A DNA stretch of 7,837 bases from an uncultured Candidatus Saccharibacteria bacterium (GCA_938036845.1 CALHWA010000002.1:1-7837); one strand, 5' to 3'. Positions 1 through 5,952 are shown, counted from the stretch's first letter. The notes: a model not told the origin generated them from the sequence alone. A program made the numbers and translations.

Positions 1-25
1 ATCTCCGGAGGTTATCTCCAGAGAT
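1..25. repeat. Inverted/direct repeat upstream of the HxlR fragment (possible operator)
   Basis: ATCTCCGGAG (1-10) and CTCCAGAGAT (16-25) can pair with one mismatch around a 5-nt loop. The same bases also make two direct copies of ATCTCCNGAG at 1-10 and 14-23. The element lies just upstream of the likely -35 box at 32-37, a usual place for a regulator site. It could instead be the end of an upstream terminator, but no clear T-run follows. Function is inferred only. Confidence 0.35.
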
Positions 26-31
26 ATTTGC

Positions 32-60
32 TTGAGGAGCTCTTGACCGCTAAATATAAA
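32..60 (+). promoter_or_regulatory. Promoter of the HxlR fragment
   Basis: TTGAGG (32-37) and TATAAA (55-60) are separated by 17 bp, a sigma-70-like arrangement. A palindromic GAGCTC (37-42) lies at the start of the spacer. Transcription would begin near 67, giving a leader of about 19 nt that carries the Shine-Dalgarno sequence GGGAGG at 75-80, 5 nt before the ATG at 86. Confidence 0.5.
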
Positions 61-85
61 GTAAACCCCAAAACGGGAGGCAACC

Positions 86-295
86 ATGACAAAAACTACT
101 GCATTCAAAAATCAGTACGCCGATTCGCGCGATTCCATGACAAATCTGCTGTTTCGAAAATGGACAATCGCAATTATTCTTTCGCTTGGTGCTGAGACCA
201 AGCGTTATTCCATGCTACACCGCTCTCTTCCGGGCGTGACTCAAAAAGTGCTCACCGAGCACCTCAAGCAGCTAGAGCGCGCCGGCATCGTCCGG
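86..295 (+). pseudogene. HxlR-family winged-helix regulator, C-terminally truncated
   Basis: The 70 recognisable residues are the N-terminal half of an HxlR/MarR-like DNA-binding protein. KWTIAIIL (25-32) matches the family's GGKWTLLIL region, and SLPGVTQKVLTEHLKQLERA (47-66) contains the recognition helix. Family members are usually 100-130 residues and continue with a beta-wing and a dimerisation helix; here both are missing. After GIVR (67-70) the frame runs into the antisense strand of the adjacent acetyltransferase gene, giving Cys-rich sequence that looks nothing like HxlR. The N-terminal cysteine conserved in many members is also absent. Promoter and SD look intact, so a product may still be made. 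There is no stop before 1885, so such a product would be a chimera. I call it broken; assembly error is the main alternative. Confidence 0.72.
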
Positions 296-871
296 TGCTT
301 CGCCCCAACTCAGCTCCTCCCAATCAGTCTTTGTCAGTGTGTACACCCTCCATTTTACTGCTTCACCTGCAACTTCACCTTGCTCGATTCCCGCGTACTG
401 GTAGCCAAGCCTCTCGAGCGCACTCCAGCTGCGGATATTTTGCGCGTATGCTTTTGCCTCAATTATTGCAAAACCACCTTCAGAAAACGCCCAATTGCAA
501 GCTGCTTGCTTGGCAGAACTCCCAAGGCCTTGACCCCAGTTTTTCGGATTGCCAATCAGCGTACAGAATGCCCCCGCTGTGACGCCGTATTTGTGGCTAA
601 GTTTTCTTATCTCGTTAAGCTCAATATTGCCAACGATTTCGCCATCACGCTCAATCATCCAGCTATACCGATCGTCATCATCAAGCATATTTTGGAGATG
701 CGCTGCCTCGTCTTCCTCGGTCATGTGCGAAAAATCCGCACCCAAATACTGCGTCACCTCTGGCTGGCGAATCCATTGAATGGTAATCGGCGCATAAGCC
801 GGGTTTGGCGCTACCAAGCGCAGCGTCTGGATTTGGCTGGAGGATGGTATGGTGATGGTGCGTGTGTACAT
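272..871 (-). CDS. GNAT-family N-acetyltransferase (RimJ/RimL-like)
   Basis: A 199-residue protein predicted to transfer an acetyl group from acetyl-CoA to an amine; the substrate cannot be told. The fold is seen in order: a substrate-side segment with IQWIRQPEVTQYLG (31-44), the central strand SWMIERDGEIVGNIEL (70-85), the CoA pyrophosphate loop NWGQGLGSSAKQ (111-122), and the C-terminal NIRSWSALERLGYQYAG motif (145-161) typical of RimJ/RimL-type enzymes. I chose the ATG at 871 over the one at 880. TATAAT lies at 879-884, so it overlaps the 880 start and sits 7 nt before the 871 start, the spacing seen at other genes here. The last residues, about 192-199 (APDDAGAL), and the TAG stop are the antisense of the HxlR fragment, so the natural C-terminus was probably replaced. 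The catalytic core is unaffected. Confidence 0.85.
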   Translation of the reverse strand: MYTRTITIPSSSQIQTLRLVAPNPAYAPITIQWIRQPEVTQYLGADFSHMTEEDEAAHLQNMLDDDDRYSWMIERDGEIVGNIELNEIRKLSHKYGVTAGAFCTLIGNPKNWGQGLGSSAKQAACNWAFSEGGFAIIEAKAYAQNIRSWSALERLGYQYAGIEQGEVAGEAVKWRVYTLTKTDWEELSWGEAPDDAGAL

Positions 872-878
872 GCTTGTC

Positions 879-884
879 ATTATA
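879..884 (-). promoter_or_regulatory. -10 box of the acetyltransferase gene (leaderless)
   Basis: On the minus strand TATAAT ends 7 nt before the ATG at 871, so transcription should begin at or within a base or two of the start codon. There is no SD sequence. A -35 is poorly matched; the hexamer 17 bp upstream is TATAAC (902-907), which coincides with the -10 of the divergent glycosidase gene. Confidence 0.5.
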
Positions 885-901
885 GTTTAGCCCTATACTT
901 T

Positions 902-909
902 GTTATAAT
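902..909 (+). promoter_or_regulatory. -10 box of the GH5 gene (near-extended, leaderless)
   Basis: TATAAT at 904-909 is preceded by TGT (901-903 reads TGT), giving a near-extended -10. It is followed by 7 nt and the ATG at 917, leaving no room for a leader or an SD. The hexamer 17 bp upstream (TATAGT, 881-886) is a poor -35 and overlaps the -10 of the divergent acetyltransferase gene. Confidence 0.5.
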
Positions 910-916
910 AAAGCAT

Positions 917-1885
917 ATGCATAAACCATTACGCGGTGTTAACCTGGGTGGGTGGCTGGTGCTTGAGCGCTGGATGACGCCATCGGTCTTTGCGGGCACC
1001 GATGCGAGCAACGAGCATCAGCTGATGATGCAACCAGATGGCCCAGAGCGCATTGCCAAGCACCGGCAGGAATTTATGACCGAAGCAGACTTTGCCTGGC
1101 TGCATGCGCACGGTATCGAGGCGCTGCGTGTGCCGGTTGGTTACTGGGTGCTGGAAAGCCAGGATGGTTACCTCGAGGCTACCAAGCAGCTGGACTGGTG
1201 CTTTGCAATGGCAAAAAAATACCATATGCGTGTCTTGCTTGATTTACACGCAGCGCCTGGCGCACAGAACTTGGGCGACCACAGTGGGAGTGGCAACCGC
1301 ATGCCACAGACGGGGTGGTATCAGGCCAAAAATCGCCGTGCAACCCGCCGCATCCTCAGGCAGCTTGCCGAACGCTATGGTACAAGCCCGCAGCTCTGGG
1401 GGATTGAGCTGCTGAACGAGCCCTTTACCAAAAACTGGCTGCAGCACTGGCTGCTGCGGCTATGGTCGCGCCGTACAACTGGCCGGTTGCTCCGCAATGT
1501 GCTAGCCACAACGCGCATTATTATCAGTGATGCCTACCAGCTGCCGCGGTGGCGCCGGGCGCAGCCCCGTGATTGGCTCGATATTCACCACTACCAGTGC
1601 TTTGGGGCGGCCAACTTGGCGCTGGTGGATTATGACCAGCACGCGAGTATTGTGGATGAATTTACCCACATGCACCAGTCGTTGCAGCGCCCAACCATCA
1701 TTGGTGAGTGGAGCGCGATTTTGCCGCCTGCTATTGCCATGACTCCGCCGACCATCACCGCCTACATTCTGGCCCAGCAAACAGCTTTTGCCAGCGCCGA
1801 TGCACACTTTTTCTGGAGTTATAAAACCGAATCAAACGATGGCTGGAACTACCGTTGGCTGGTAGAGCAGGGTATTATGCCATAG
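917..1885 (+). CDS. Glycoside hydrolase family 5, exo-1,3-beta-glucanase-like
   Basis: A 322-residue (beta/alpha)8 glycosidase. Sequence marks of GH5 are RGVNLGGWLVLERWMTPSVF (6-25), LRVPVGYW (70-77), LLDLHAAPGAQN (107-118), the acid/base Glu168 in ELLNEP (164-169), HHY (224-226) and the nucleophile Glu264 in IIGEWSA (261-267). The order and wording match exo-1,3-beta-glucanases of the Exg1 type better than classical cellulases, so beta-1,3-glucan or an oligosaccharide of it is the likely substrate. This is inference. No signal peptide or membrane segment is visible, so it probably acts in the cytoplasm, and it is shorter than yeast Exg1 (448 residues). I chose the ATG at 917 because it follows a TATAAT by 7 nt and because homology starts at once. 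The frame is open upstream to 86, but that part is antisense to the acetyltransferase. Confidence 0.88.
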   Translation: MHKPLRGVNLGGWLVLERWMTPSVFAGTDASNEHQLMMQPDGPERIAKHRQEFMTEADFAWLHAHGIEALRVPVGYWVLESQDGYLEATKQLDWCFAMAKKYHMRVLLDLHAAPGAQNLGDHSGSGNRMPQTGWYQAKNRRATRRILRQLAERYGTSPQLWGIELLNEPFTKNWLQHWLLRLWSRRTTGRLLRNVLATTRIIISDAYQLPRWRRAQPRDWLDIHHYQCFGAANLALVDYDQHASIVDEFTHMHQSLQRPTIIGEWSAILPPAIAMTPPTITAYILAQQTAFASADAHFFWSYKTESNDGWNYRWLVEQGIMP

Positions 1886-1903
1886 GAACTAGGCTGAGTT
1901 CCT
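1884..1903 (+). terminator. Hairpin at the end of the GH5 gene
   Basis: AGGAACT (1884-1890) and AGTTCCT (1897-1903) form a perfect 7-bp stem with a 6-nt loop that starts inside the TAG stop codon. No U-run follows (GGGTGGGTAA), so this is not a classical intrinsic terminator. It may stabilise the mRNA 3' end or mean little. Confidence 0.3.
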
Positions 1904-2059
1904 GGGTGGGTAATCTCGCCTGGAAATGGATATTATCTTGTGCTTGTTGCCTTGGATGTGACCGAAGCATTTGTGTTGGATCAAGAGGCATACCACACTC
2001 ATCGCGCTGATGCGCGGGTTGCAGTTGATGGTTTTTCGTTTGATAGTAATCATCAATAA
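1898..2059 (+). pseudogene. Possible coding remnant in the GH5-ybaB gap
   Basis: After a TGA at 1895, 53 codons stay open to a TAA at 2057-2059. The later part, which includes LVALDVTEAFVLDQEAYHTH and RVAVDGFSF, looks like real protein: about half of the last 40 codons begin with G, as in true genes here. It has no ATG, no SD and no promoter at a plausible place; the first alternative start is GTG at 1940. It may be the C-terminal end of a lost gene, or a short gene with a non-ATG start. I do not recognise the family. The rest of the gap (2060-2116) holds nothing I can support. Confidence 0.3.
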
Positions 2060-2093
2060 TGAGGATGAGAGGCGCTGAGCGATCGAGTATCCC

Positions 2094-2122
2094 TTCCAGC
2101 TATCCGCCAAATCATGTATAAT
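2094..2122 (+). promoter_or_regulatory. Promoter of ybaB-recR
   Basis: TATAAT at 2117-2122 is preceded 17 bp upstream by TTCCAG (2094-2099), a weak -35. Transcription would start near 2129, giving a leader of about 36 nt that contains the SD GGAGGA at 2148-2153. This gene pair therefore uses SD-led initiation, unlike the leaderless genes beside it. Confidence 0.5.
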
Positions 2123-2164
2123 AAATCGAGTACGACAGCCAAGAAACGGAGGAAATGAAGAAGT

Positions 2165-2461
2165 ATGGCAATGGGCATGAACCAAATGAAGATGCTTAAT
2201 GACTTGCGCAAGGCGCAGAAGGCACTAGCGAAGGAGATTGTGGAGGTTGAGGCAGGCGATGGTGCGGTGATTGTGCAGATCACTGGAGAGCTGAAGATTA
2301 AGAGTGTGAAGATCGACCCAACTAAGGTAGACCTGGATAACATCCACCAGCTGGAGCACTGGATCGAGATTGCAATCCGCGACGGTATGGCCAAGGCGCA
2401 AGAGATTGCTGCCAAGAAAATGCAGCCACTGATGGGTGGGCTTGGCAACCTCGGGTTCTAG
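2165..2461 (+). CDS. ybaB: YbaB/EbfC-family nucleoid-associated protein
   Basis: A 98-residue DNA-binding protein of the YbaB/EbfC family (E. coli YbaB is 109 residues). These proteins form dimers that bind DNA and are often encoded directly upstream of recR, as here. Visible features are an N-terminal helix MKMLNDLRKAQKALAKEIVE (8-27), the central strands GDGAVIVQITGELKIKSVKI (31-50) that match the family's G-x-V-x-V-x-x-x-G-x pattern, and a C-terminal helix with EIAIRDGMAKAQEIAAKKM (68-86). The ATG at 2165 is 11 nt after GGAGGA, and in-frame ATGs at 2171 and 2177 could also serve. recR starts 5 nt after the stop, so the two genes are almost certainly one operon. Confidence 0.9.
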   Translation: MAMGMNQMKMLNDLRKAQKALAKEIVEVEAGDGAVIVQITGELKIKSVKIDPTKVDLDNIHQLEHWIEIAIRDGMAKAQEIAAKKMQPLMGGLGNLGF

Positions 2462-2466
2462 CTAGT

Positions 2467-3081
2467 ATGGCAGATATTCTGCCTCAGGCTCTGCAGCGGG
2501 CGATAGATGAGCTAGGGCGCTTGCCAGGGGTAGGTGCACGCACGGCGGAGCGCTATGCGTACTTTTTGCTGCGAGCCGATGGACGGACGAGCCAGGGGAT
2601 TGCCCAGGCCATTACACAGCTCCACACTGCTGTTGCAACTTGCCCAGTCACTTTTGCTCTGATGGATCCTGACCAAGATGTTTCACCACTCTATAGCAGC
2701 CCAGAGCGCAATCGTAAGCAGATTGCTGTGGTGGAGGAGCCGCTCGACATCGTGGCGCTGGAGCGCACTGGCCACTATAAGGGGACGTACCACGTGCTGG
2801 GCGGCGTTATCTCACCGATTGATGGGGTAGGGCCAGAGCAGCTGCACATCCCCGAGCTGCTGGAGCGGATTACTCATGATGCAGTAGAAGAGGTGATCAT
2901 TGCTACCAATGCAAGTGTGGAGGGCGAGTCGACCGCGCTCTTCTTGCAGCGGCACATTGCCGAGGCGGGCCTAACGGTACGGATGACACGCCTAGCACGT
3001 GGCATCCCCGTTGGCGTTGACCTTGAATATGCCGACCAAATAACCCTCGGCCACGCGCTCGAGGGGCGGCGCGCGGTGTAA
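2467..3081 (+). CDS. recR: Recombination mediator protein RecR, zinc finger degenerate
   Basis: A 204-residue RecR (E. coli 201), which with RecO/RecF loads RecA on gapped DNA and clamps DNA as a ring tetramer. Seen in order are the helix-hairpin-helix ELGRLPGVGARTAERYAYFL (15-34), a segment where the C4 zinc finger should be (about 59-77), the Toprim domain from IAVVEEPLDIVALE (86-99) through GGVISPIDGVGP (112-123) and IIATNASVEGESTA (144-157), and the C-terminal ARGIPVGVDLEYADQITLGH (177-196) with ALEGRR. In the finger only Cys59 remains; the positions aligning with E. coli Cys60, Cys69 and Cys72 read Thr, Ser and Tyr, so zinc cannot be bound in the usual way. All other motifs are intact, arguing for a working protein. 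It has no strong SD of its own and is probably translated by coupling to ybaB. Confidence 0.93.
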   Translation: MADILPQALQRAIDELGRLPGVGARTAERYAYFLLRADGRTSQGIAQAITQLHTAVATCPVTFALMDPDQDVSPLYSSPERNRKQIAVVEEPLDIVALERTGHYKGTYHVLGGVISPIDGVGPEQLHIPELLERITHDAVEEVIIATNASVEGESTALFLQRHIAEAGLTVRMTRLARGIPVGVDLEYADQITLGHALEGRRAV

Positions 3082-3122
3082 TTGCTGTAATAGACTTTTG
3101 ACCTTGTATCTCAATAGCCTTG

Positions 3123-3145
3123 TAATATCTGCTGTAGCGATATTA
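3123..3145. terminator. Weak hairpin between convergent genes
   Basis: TAATATC (3123-3129) and GATATTA (3139-3145) form a 7-bp A/T-rich stem with a 9-nt loop in the 69-bp gap between recR and the convergent gene at 3151. It could serve both strands, but the stem is weak and neither side has a U-run, so terminator function is a guess. Confidence 0.25.
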
Positions 3146-3150
3146 GAGAA

Positions 3151-4797
3151 TTATCGAGAAAGCGCCCAAGTGATGTAGCGGAGATTATCAAAGACGCTAT
3201 TCCAGTGTTTCGTTGGGATGCGTGGGTCGTGCTCTGCGGTTGTTTCGAGTAACGTCATGAATGGTTGGAGGTCGAAGGGGAGAAAGCGCAAATAGAGCTG
3301 CGCAGTTTCACGTGTTGGATTATCGAGGTATTGGTAGCGAATCCAGCTATGAACTTTGTCTGTATCGCCACATTTCTTAAGAAAATCTAGATAGTTCTTT
3401 TGGTTGAGATACATACCTGAAGCGGTGTTGGTGTCATTCTTCATTTGTGTGGTAGCATGTACTCTATCCCAAATAGCGTGGCGTATAGGCTCAAGGTTGA
3501 TTGCTGTATCAGGGTGCTTCTCATTATATTTGAGTAGTGCATCGAGTACACCATGTGCCTTGAAATCAACTTTATCGCTAATGATCGATTGCTGAGCTAG
3601 TGCAATATAACGCTGACGAACTGTCTCGTCGAAAGCAATGCGCCCAGTGTTGAGCTTATTAACGACGAAATCATCGAAGTCCTGTTCTAAGAAAGGCGCA
3701 TCGTGCTCATCTATCACATACTGACGGACGCGCTCTTGCCTGTGGCCCGTTGGATCTTGCTTGTATTGGATAAAATAAGTGTCGGCAATGGCACGAATAT
3801 AGGGATTAACGAGATATTGCTCGAGCTCGCATGCTTTATCAAACTTCTTGGCATAGAGGAATGTGTTGATCTCAGATAGAAGCTTTTTCTCAATGCCGTA
3901 TGTGTTCGTGCTTACCTGTATATCGCGCGTACGCTCCTCTGGCGAAAGTGGCACTATTATATCTTGGCTTGGCAGGGGTGGTACAGAGCCAATGGTAGTG
4001 GTATATATGGTAGATCGATAAAAGCTAGCCAGTGCAATAAGTCGCTCATAGTCCTCGTCGGAGCCGCTTGCATTATAGACCTGCAAGATGCTATAGAAAG
4101 CATGATATAGTGGCAGCAAGGTCTGTGGCTTGCTACGCAGTATTGGATTGGCAAATGCTTTGGTAAATGTATCACGTCGCTGAGAGGTCATATCATCAAC
4201 AAGGGACCGTAAGCGCTCTAAGCATTCAGTGAGCTGAGCTTGGCGTAGAGTAGGATCTTTTTTCTTATCATAGCGAAGATGAATGCATTGTGTGACTAAT
4301 TCATTGAGCGAGTCTTCTGGATCAATATTTTCAGTTTTATAGGTAAGCGCTGCCACACCAGACTTATCACGTTGGAGTTGCAGTGTTGTCGCGCGCTGTG
4401 TGGTTGTCTCGGGCTCGAGAAGACGCCAGACTTCTTTTTTAATCTCGGGCATCGCCTTGGCGAGGTCATCTACATTAGGAGTCATTGCCTGGAGGTCGTG
4501 TAGAAGTTGCTGGGCGAAGCGTTTGCTTTCTTCTCGCGGGATTTTGCTAGTACAGTTGGCAGGATCGAAAAAAACATCACGTTGAAGCTGAGCGAGTGAG
4601 ATGACAATGTGAGCGACGTTATGCGCACCGTGTTTGATATCATCACTCTTGAATATGCCATTTTCGAGCAGCTCAGTAATGGAGTCGGGTGTGAGAAATA
4701 GCTTGCGATAGTATGAAATATAAATTTTGAGAAGGTCTTTTAGTCGTTCTTTGAGAGGTGGAAGACCAGGTGTAGCGTCGTGAGAAGATTGAGACAT
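3151..4797 (-). CDS. Uncharacterised 548-residue soluble protein
   Basis: I do not recognise this family. No signal peptide, membrane segment, Cys cluster, Walker motif or catalytic signature is visible. It looks mostly helical and charged throughout, with many Leu/Lys/Asp/Glu helices, for example PLKERLKDLLKIYISYYRKL (12-31), and a Pro-rich hinge VPPLPSQDIIVPLSPEER about mid-protein. An all-helical repeat or scaffold protein is plausible but unproven. I chose the ATG at 4797 over one at 4836: the longer start lies inside the -35 box, whereas 4797 follows the -10 by 10 nt. No SD precedes it. The DNA is more AT-rich than its neighbours: two 60-base lines counted by hand gave 33% and 38% GC, against 58% for a line of the DHH gene. 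That fits recent acquisition or a fast-evolving lineage gene. It is monocistronic, convergent with recR and divergent from the transglycosylase gene. Confidence 0.82.
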   Translation of the reverse strand: MSQSSHDATPGLPPLKERLKDLLKIYISYYRKLFLTPDSITELLENGIFKSDDIKHGAHNVAHIVISLAQLQRDVFFDPANCTSKIPREESKRFAQQLLHDLQAMTPNVDDLAKAMPEIKKEVWRLLEPETTTQRATTLQLQRDKSGVAALTYKTENIDPEDSLNELVTQCIHLRYDKKKDPTLRQAQLTECLERLRSLVDDMTSQRRDTFTKAFANPILRSKPQTLLPLYHAFYSILQVYNASGSDEDYERLIALASFYRSTIYTTTIGSVPPLPSQDIIVPLSPEERTRDIQVSTNTYGIEKKLLSEINTFLYAKKFDKACELEQYLVNPYIRAIADTYFIQYKQDPTGHRQERVRQYVIDEHDAPFLEQDFDDFVVNKLNTGRIAFDETVRQRYIALAQQSIISDKVDFKAHGVLDALLKYNEKHPDTAINLEPIRHAIWDRVHATTQMKNDTNTASGMYLNQKNYLDFLKKCGDTDKVHSWIRYQYLDNPTRETAQLYLRFLPFDLQPFMTLLETTAEHDPRIPTKHWNSVFDNLRYITWALSR

Positions 4798-4807
4798 AAT
4801 AGAAATT

Positions 4808-4836
4808 ATTGTAAACATATAACAGTGATATGTCAA
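4808..4836 (-). promoter_or_regulatory. Consensus promoter of the 548-residue orphan
   Basis: On the minus strand a perfect TTGACA (4831-4836) is followed after exactly 17 bp by TACAAT (4808-4813). This is the best sigma-70 promoter in the window. The ATG follows 10 nt later without an SD, so the leader would be only 3-4 nt. Strong, simple expression is suggested. Confidence 0.7.
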
Positions 4837-4930
4837 GAAATTTATAACAACTTACCACTGTATTTTCTTTTAATAGGTTGCTGAAGCAATAGTTACCCTT
4901 ACTAATAGCTCTGGTGGTTTACGCAGTGTT

Positions 4931-4939
4931 TGCTATACT
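4931..4939 (+). promoter_or_regulatory. Extended -10 of the transglycosylase gene (leaderless)
   Basis: TGCTATACT is an extended -10 (TGn plus TATACT at 4934-4939). The ATG at 4946 follows after 6 nt, with no SD and no evident -35. Transcription should begin at the start codon itself. A short inverted repeat TTGCT/AGCAA (4878-4889) lies upstream and could be an operator, but this is weak. Confidence 0.55.
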
Positions 4940-4945
4940 AAAACA

Positions 4946-5683
4946 ATGGCAAAATCAAAGAAATGGACGAAAAAGCTAACGCGCTGGGCGCAGAGTAACC
5001 GCTTGGGGCTGATGAGTGCTGCGTTAGTACTTGTGCTGGTGGGTGGTGTGTATATCGCGTGGCAACGTGGCATGTTGACGAAGCTTATCAAAACACCACA
5101 AGATACTGCGAATGTAGCGCTCACGAGCCAAGATAACACTTTGCCCGCCTGGATGCCAGATACCGTCAAGCGCTGGCAGGGCGAGATTACCAAGCAGGCT
5201 CGGCAGTATAATATTTCGCCGCAGCTGGTGGCGATTATTATGACGCTAGAATCCGGCGGGTACCCCAAGGCGCACAGTGGTGTGGCCAGTGGTTTGATGC
5301 AGGTGACGGATAGCACAGGTAAGGAGATTGCGGCTAAATTCGTGAAGCCGGTGCGCACGAACTATGATTTATTTGATCCAGCAACGAGCATCGCCTTTGG
5401 CGCGGCCTACCTAGCGCATTTACGCGATCAGCTGTGCGTGCCGCTCGGTAATCTATCCGAGAATGAGTGCGTTGAGCTTGTTGCTGCTGGCTACAATGGT
5501 GGCCCGGGTGCAGCGGGCAACTTATACCGTGGCCGCGGGCTAGAAGCGATCGAGACCCTCAGCTACAGCCGCGACGCCATGAACCTATGGCGCGAGCGGG
5601 TAAGCAACAGCAGCCCCACCTATACACGCTGGTTTGAGCGTGGCGGCAAGAAGCTGGTAGAGAAGGCGCAGGCAGGCAACTAA
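4946..5683 (+). CDS. Membrane-anchored SLT-type lytic transglycosylase
   Basis: A 245-residue peptidoglycan lytic transglycosylase, cutting the MurNAc-GlcNAc bond to leave 1,6-anhydro ends. A Lys/Arg-rich cytoplasmic tail (1-19) precedes one membrane helix (about 20-38). A linker (about 41-80) leads to the catalytic domain outside the cell. The domain has the SLT marks: catalytic Glu102 in TLESGGYP (100-107), SGLMQVTDSTG (115-125), and AAGYNGGPG (180-188). Cys164 and Cys175 are the only cysteines and may form a disulfide in the extracytoplasmic domain. No cleavage site for signal peptidase is obvious, so it is likely anchored. It may remodel the cell's own wall; in host-attached Saccharibacteria such enzymes could also act on the host wall, which is inference. 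No partner gene lies in the same operon. Confidence 0.9.
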   Translation: MAKSKKWTKKLTRWAQSNRLGLMSAALVLVLVGGVYIAWQRGMLTKLIKTPQDTANVALTSQDNTLPAWMPDTVKRWQGEITKQARQYNISPQLVAIIMTLESGGYPKAHSGVASGLMQVTDSTGKEIAAKFVKPVRTNYDLFDPATSIAFGAAYLAHLRDQLCVPLGNLSENECVELVAAGYNGGPGAAGNLYRGRGLEAIETLSYSRDAMNLWRERVSNSSPTYTRWFERGGKKLVEKAQAGN

Positions 5684-5724
5684 GGAGCGTTAGTGTTGAT
5701 ATAAAACCCTGGTATTTTGCTTGG

Positions 5725-5952
5725 TTATCTCTTTGTATCCATTTCTCTAGGGGTGGCTGATTCTTCTTTTTTATATGAAGGGAGAGGAAAGCCGTGCCAG
5801 TATATCGTTCGTGCGGTGTCTATGAAACCTTTTGTTCTTTCGGCTAGCTCTAGAAATTTTGCGCCGAATTTTTGCTGCAAGGTTGCTGTCTGATCACTCT
5901 CGTGTGCTTGACTAATCTCACTCGCGCTTGGTCTGTTCTCGTAGTCTGTCAT
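5725..5952 (-). CDS. Small uncharacterised protein (75 residues)
   Basis: An unrecognised 75-residue hydrophilic protein. The N-terminal third (MTDYENRPSASEISQAHE) looks disordered, the middle (about 25-50, LQQKFGAKFLELAERTKGFI) is likely an amphipathic helix, and the tail is charged. No membrane segment or cysteine is present. The start at 5952 is supported by the SD GGAGGA at 5957-5962, 4 nt before ATG; the frame is open for another 47 codons upstream, but those have no start signal. It is convergent with the transglycosylase gene (41-bp gap) and divergent from the DHH gene. Its short length keeps confidence moderate. Confidence 0.6.
   Translation of the reverse strand: MTDYENRPSASEISQAHESDQTATLQQKFGAKFLELAERTKGFIDTARTIYWHGFPLPSYKKEESATPREMDTKR

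Noticed and set aside
1502..1807. Minus-strand open frame of 101 codons inside GH5.
   Set aside because: It lies wholly opposite a well-supported gene and resembles no known protein.
943..1911. 11-bp direct repeat CCTGGGTGGGT at 943-953 and 1901-1911 flanking GH5, like target-site duplications.
   Set aside because: Several 11-mer repeats are expected by chance in 7.8 kb, the left copy is inside the GH5 coding region and no transposon ends are present.
2003..2016. Hairpin CGCGC-TGAT-GCGCG with a later T-run as a terminator.
   Set aside because: The stem is only 5 bp and the T-run starts 15 nt further on; the bases are better explained by coding-like codons.
2155..2196. Short leader peptide frame starting just after the ybaB SD.
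   Set aside because: ATG overlaps the SD spacing, the 14-codon frame has no attenuator-like content, and ybaB is better placed for this SD.
1889..2448. Minus-strand open frames opposite the gap and ybaB.
   Set aside because: They are antisense to ybaB or have Ser/Ile-rich, non-protein-like composition and no start signals.
4798..4836. Longer start for the 548-residue protein.
   Set aside because: That ATG overlaps the -35 box TTGACA and would lie upstream of the transcription start.
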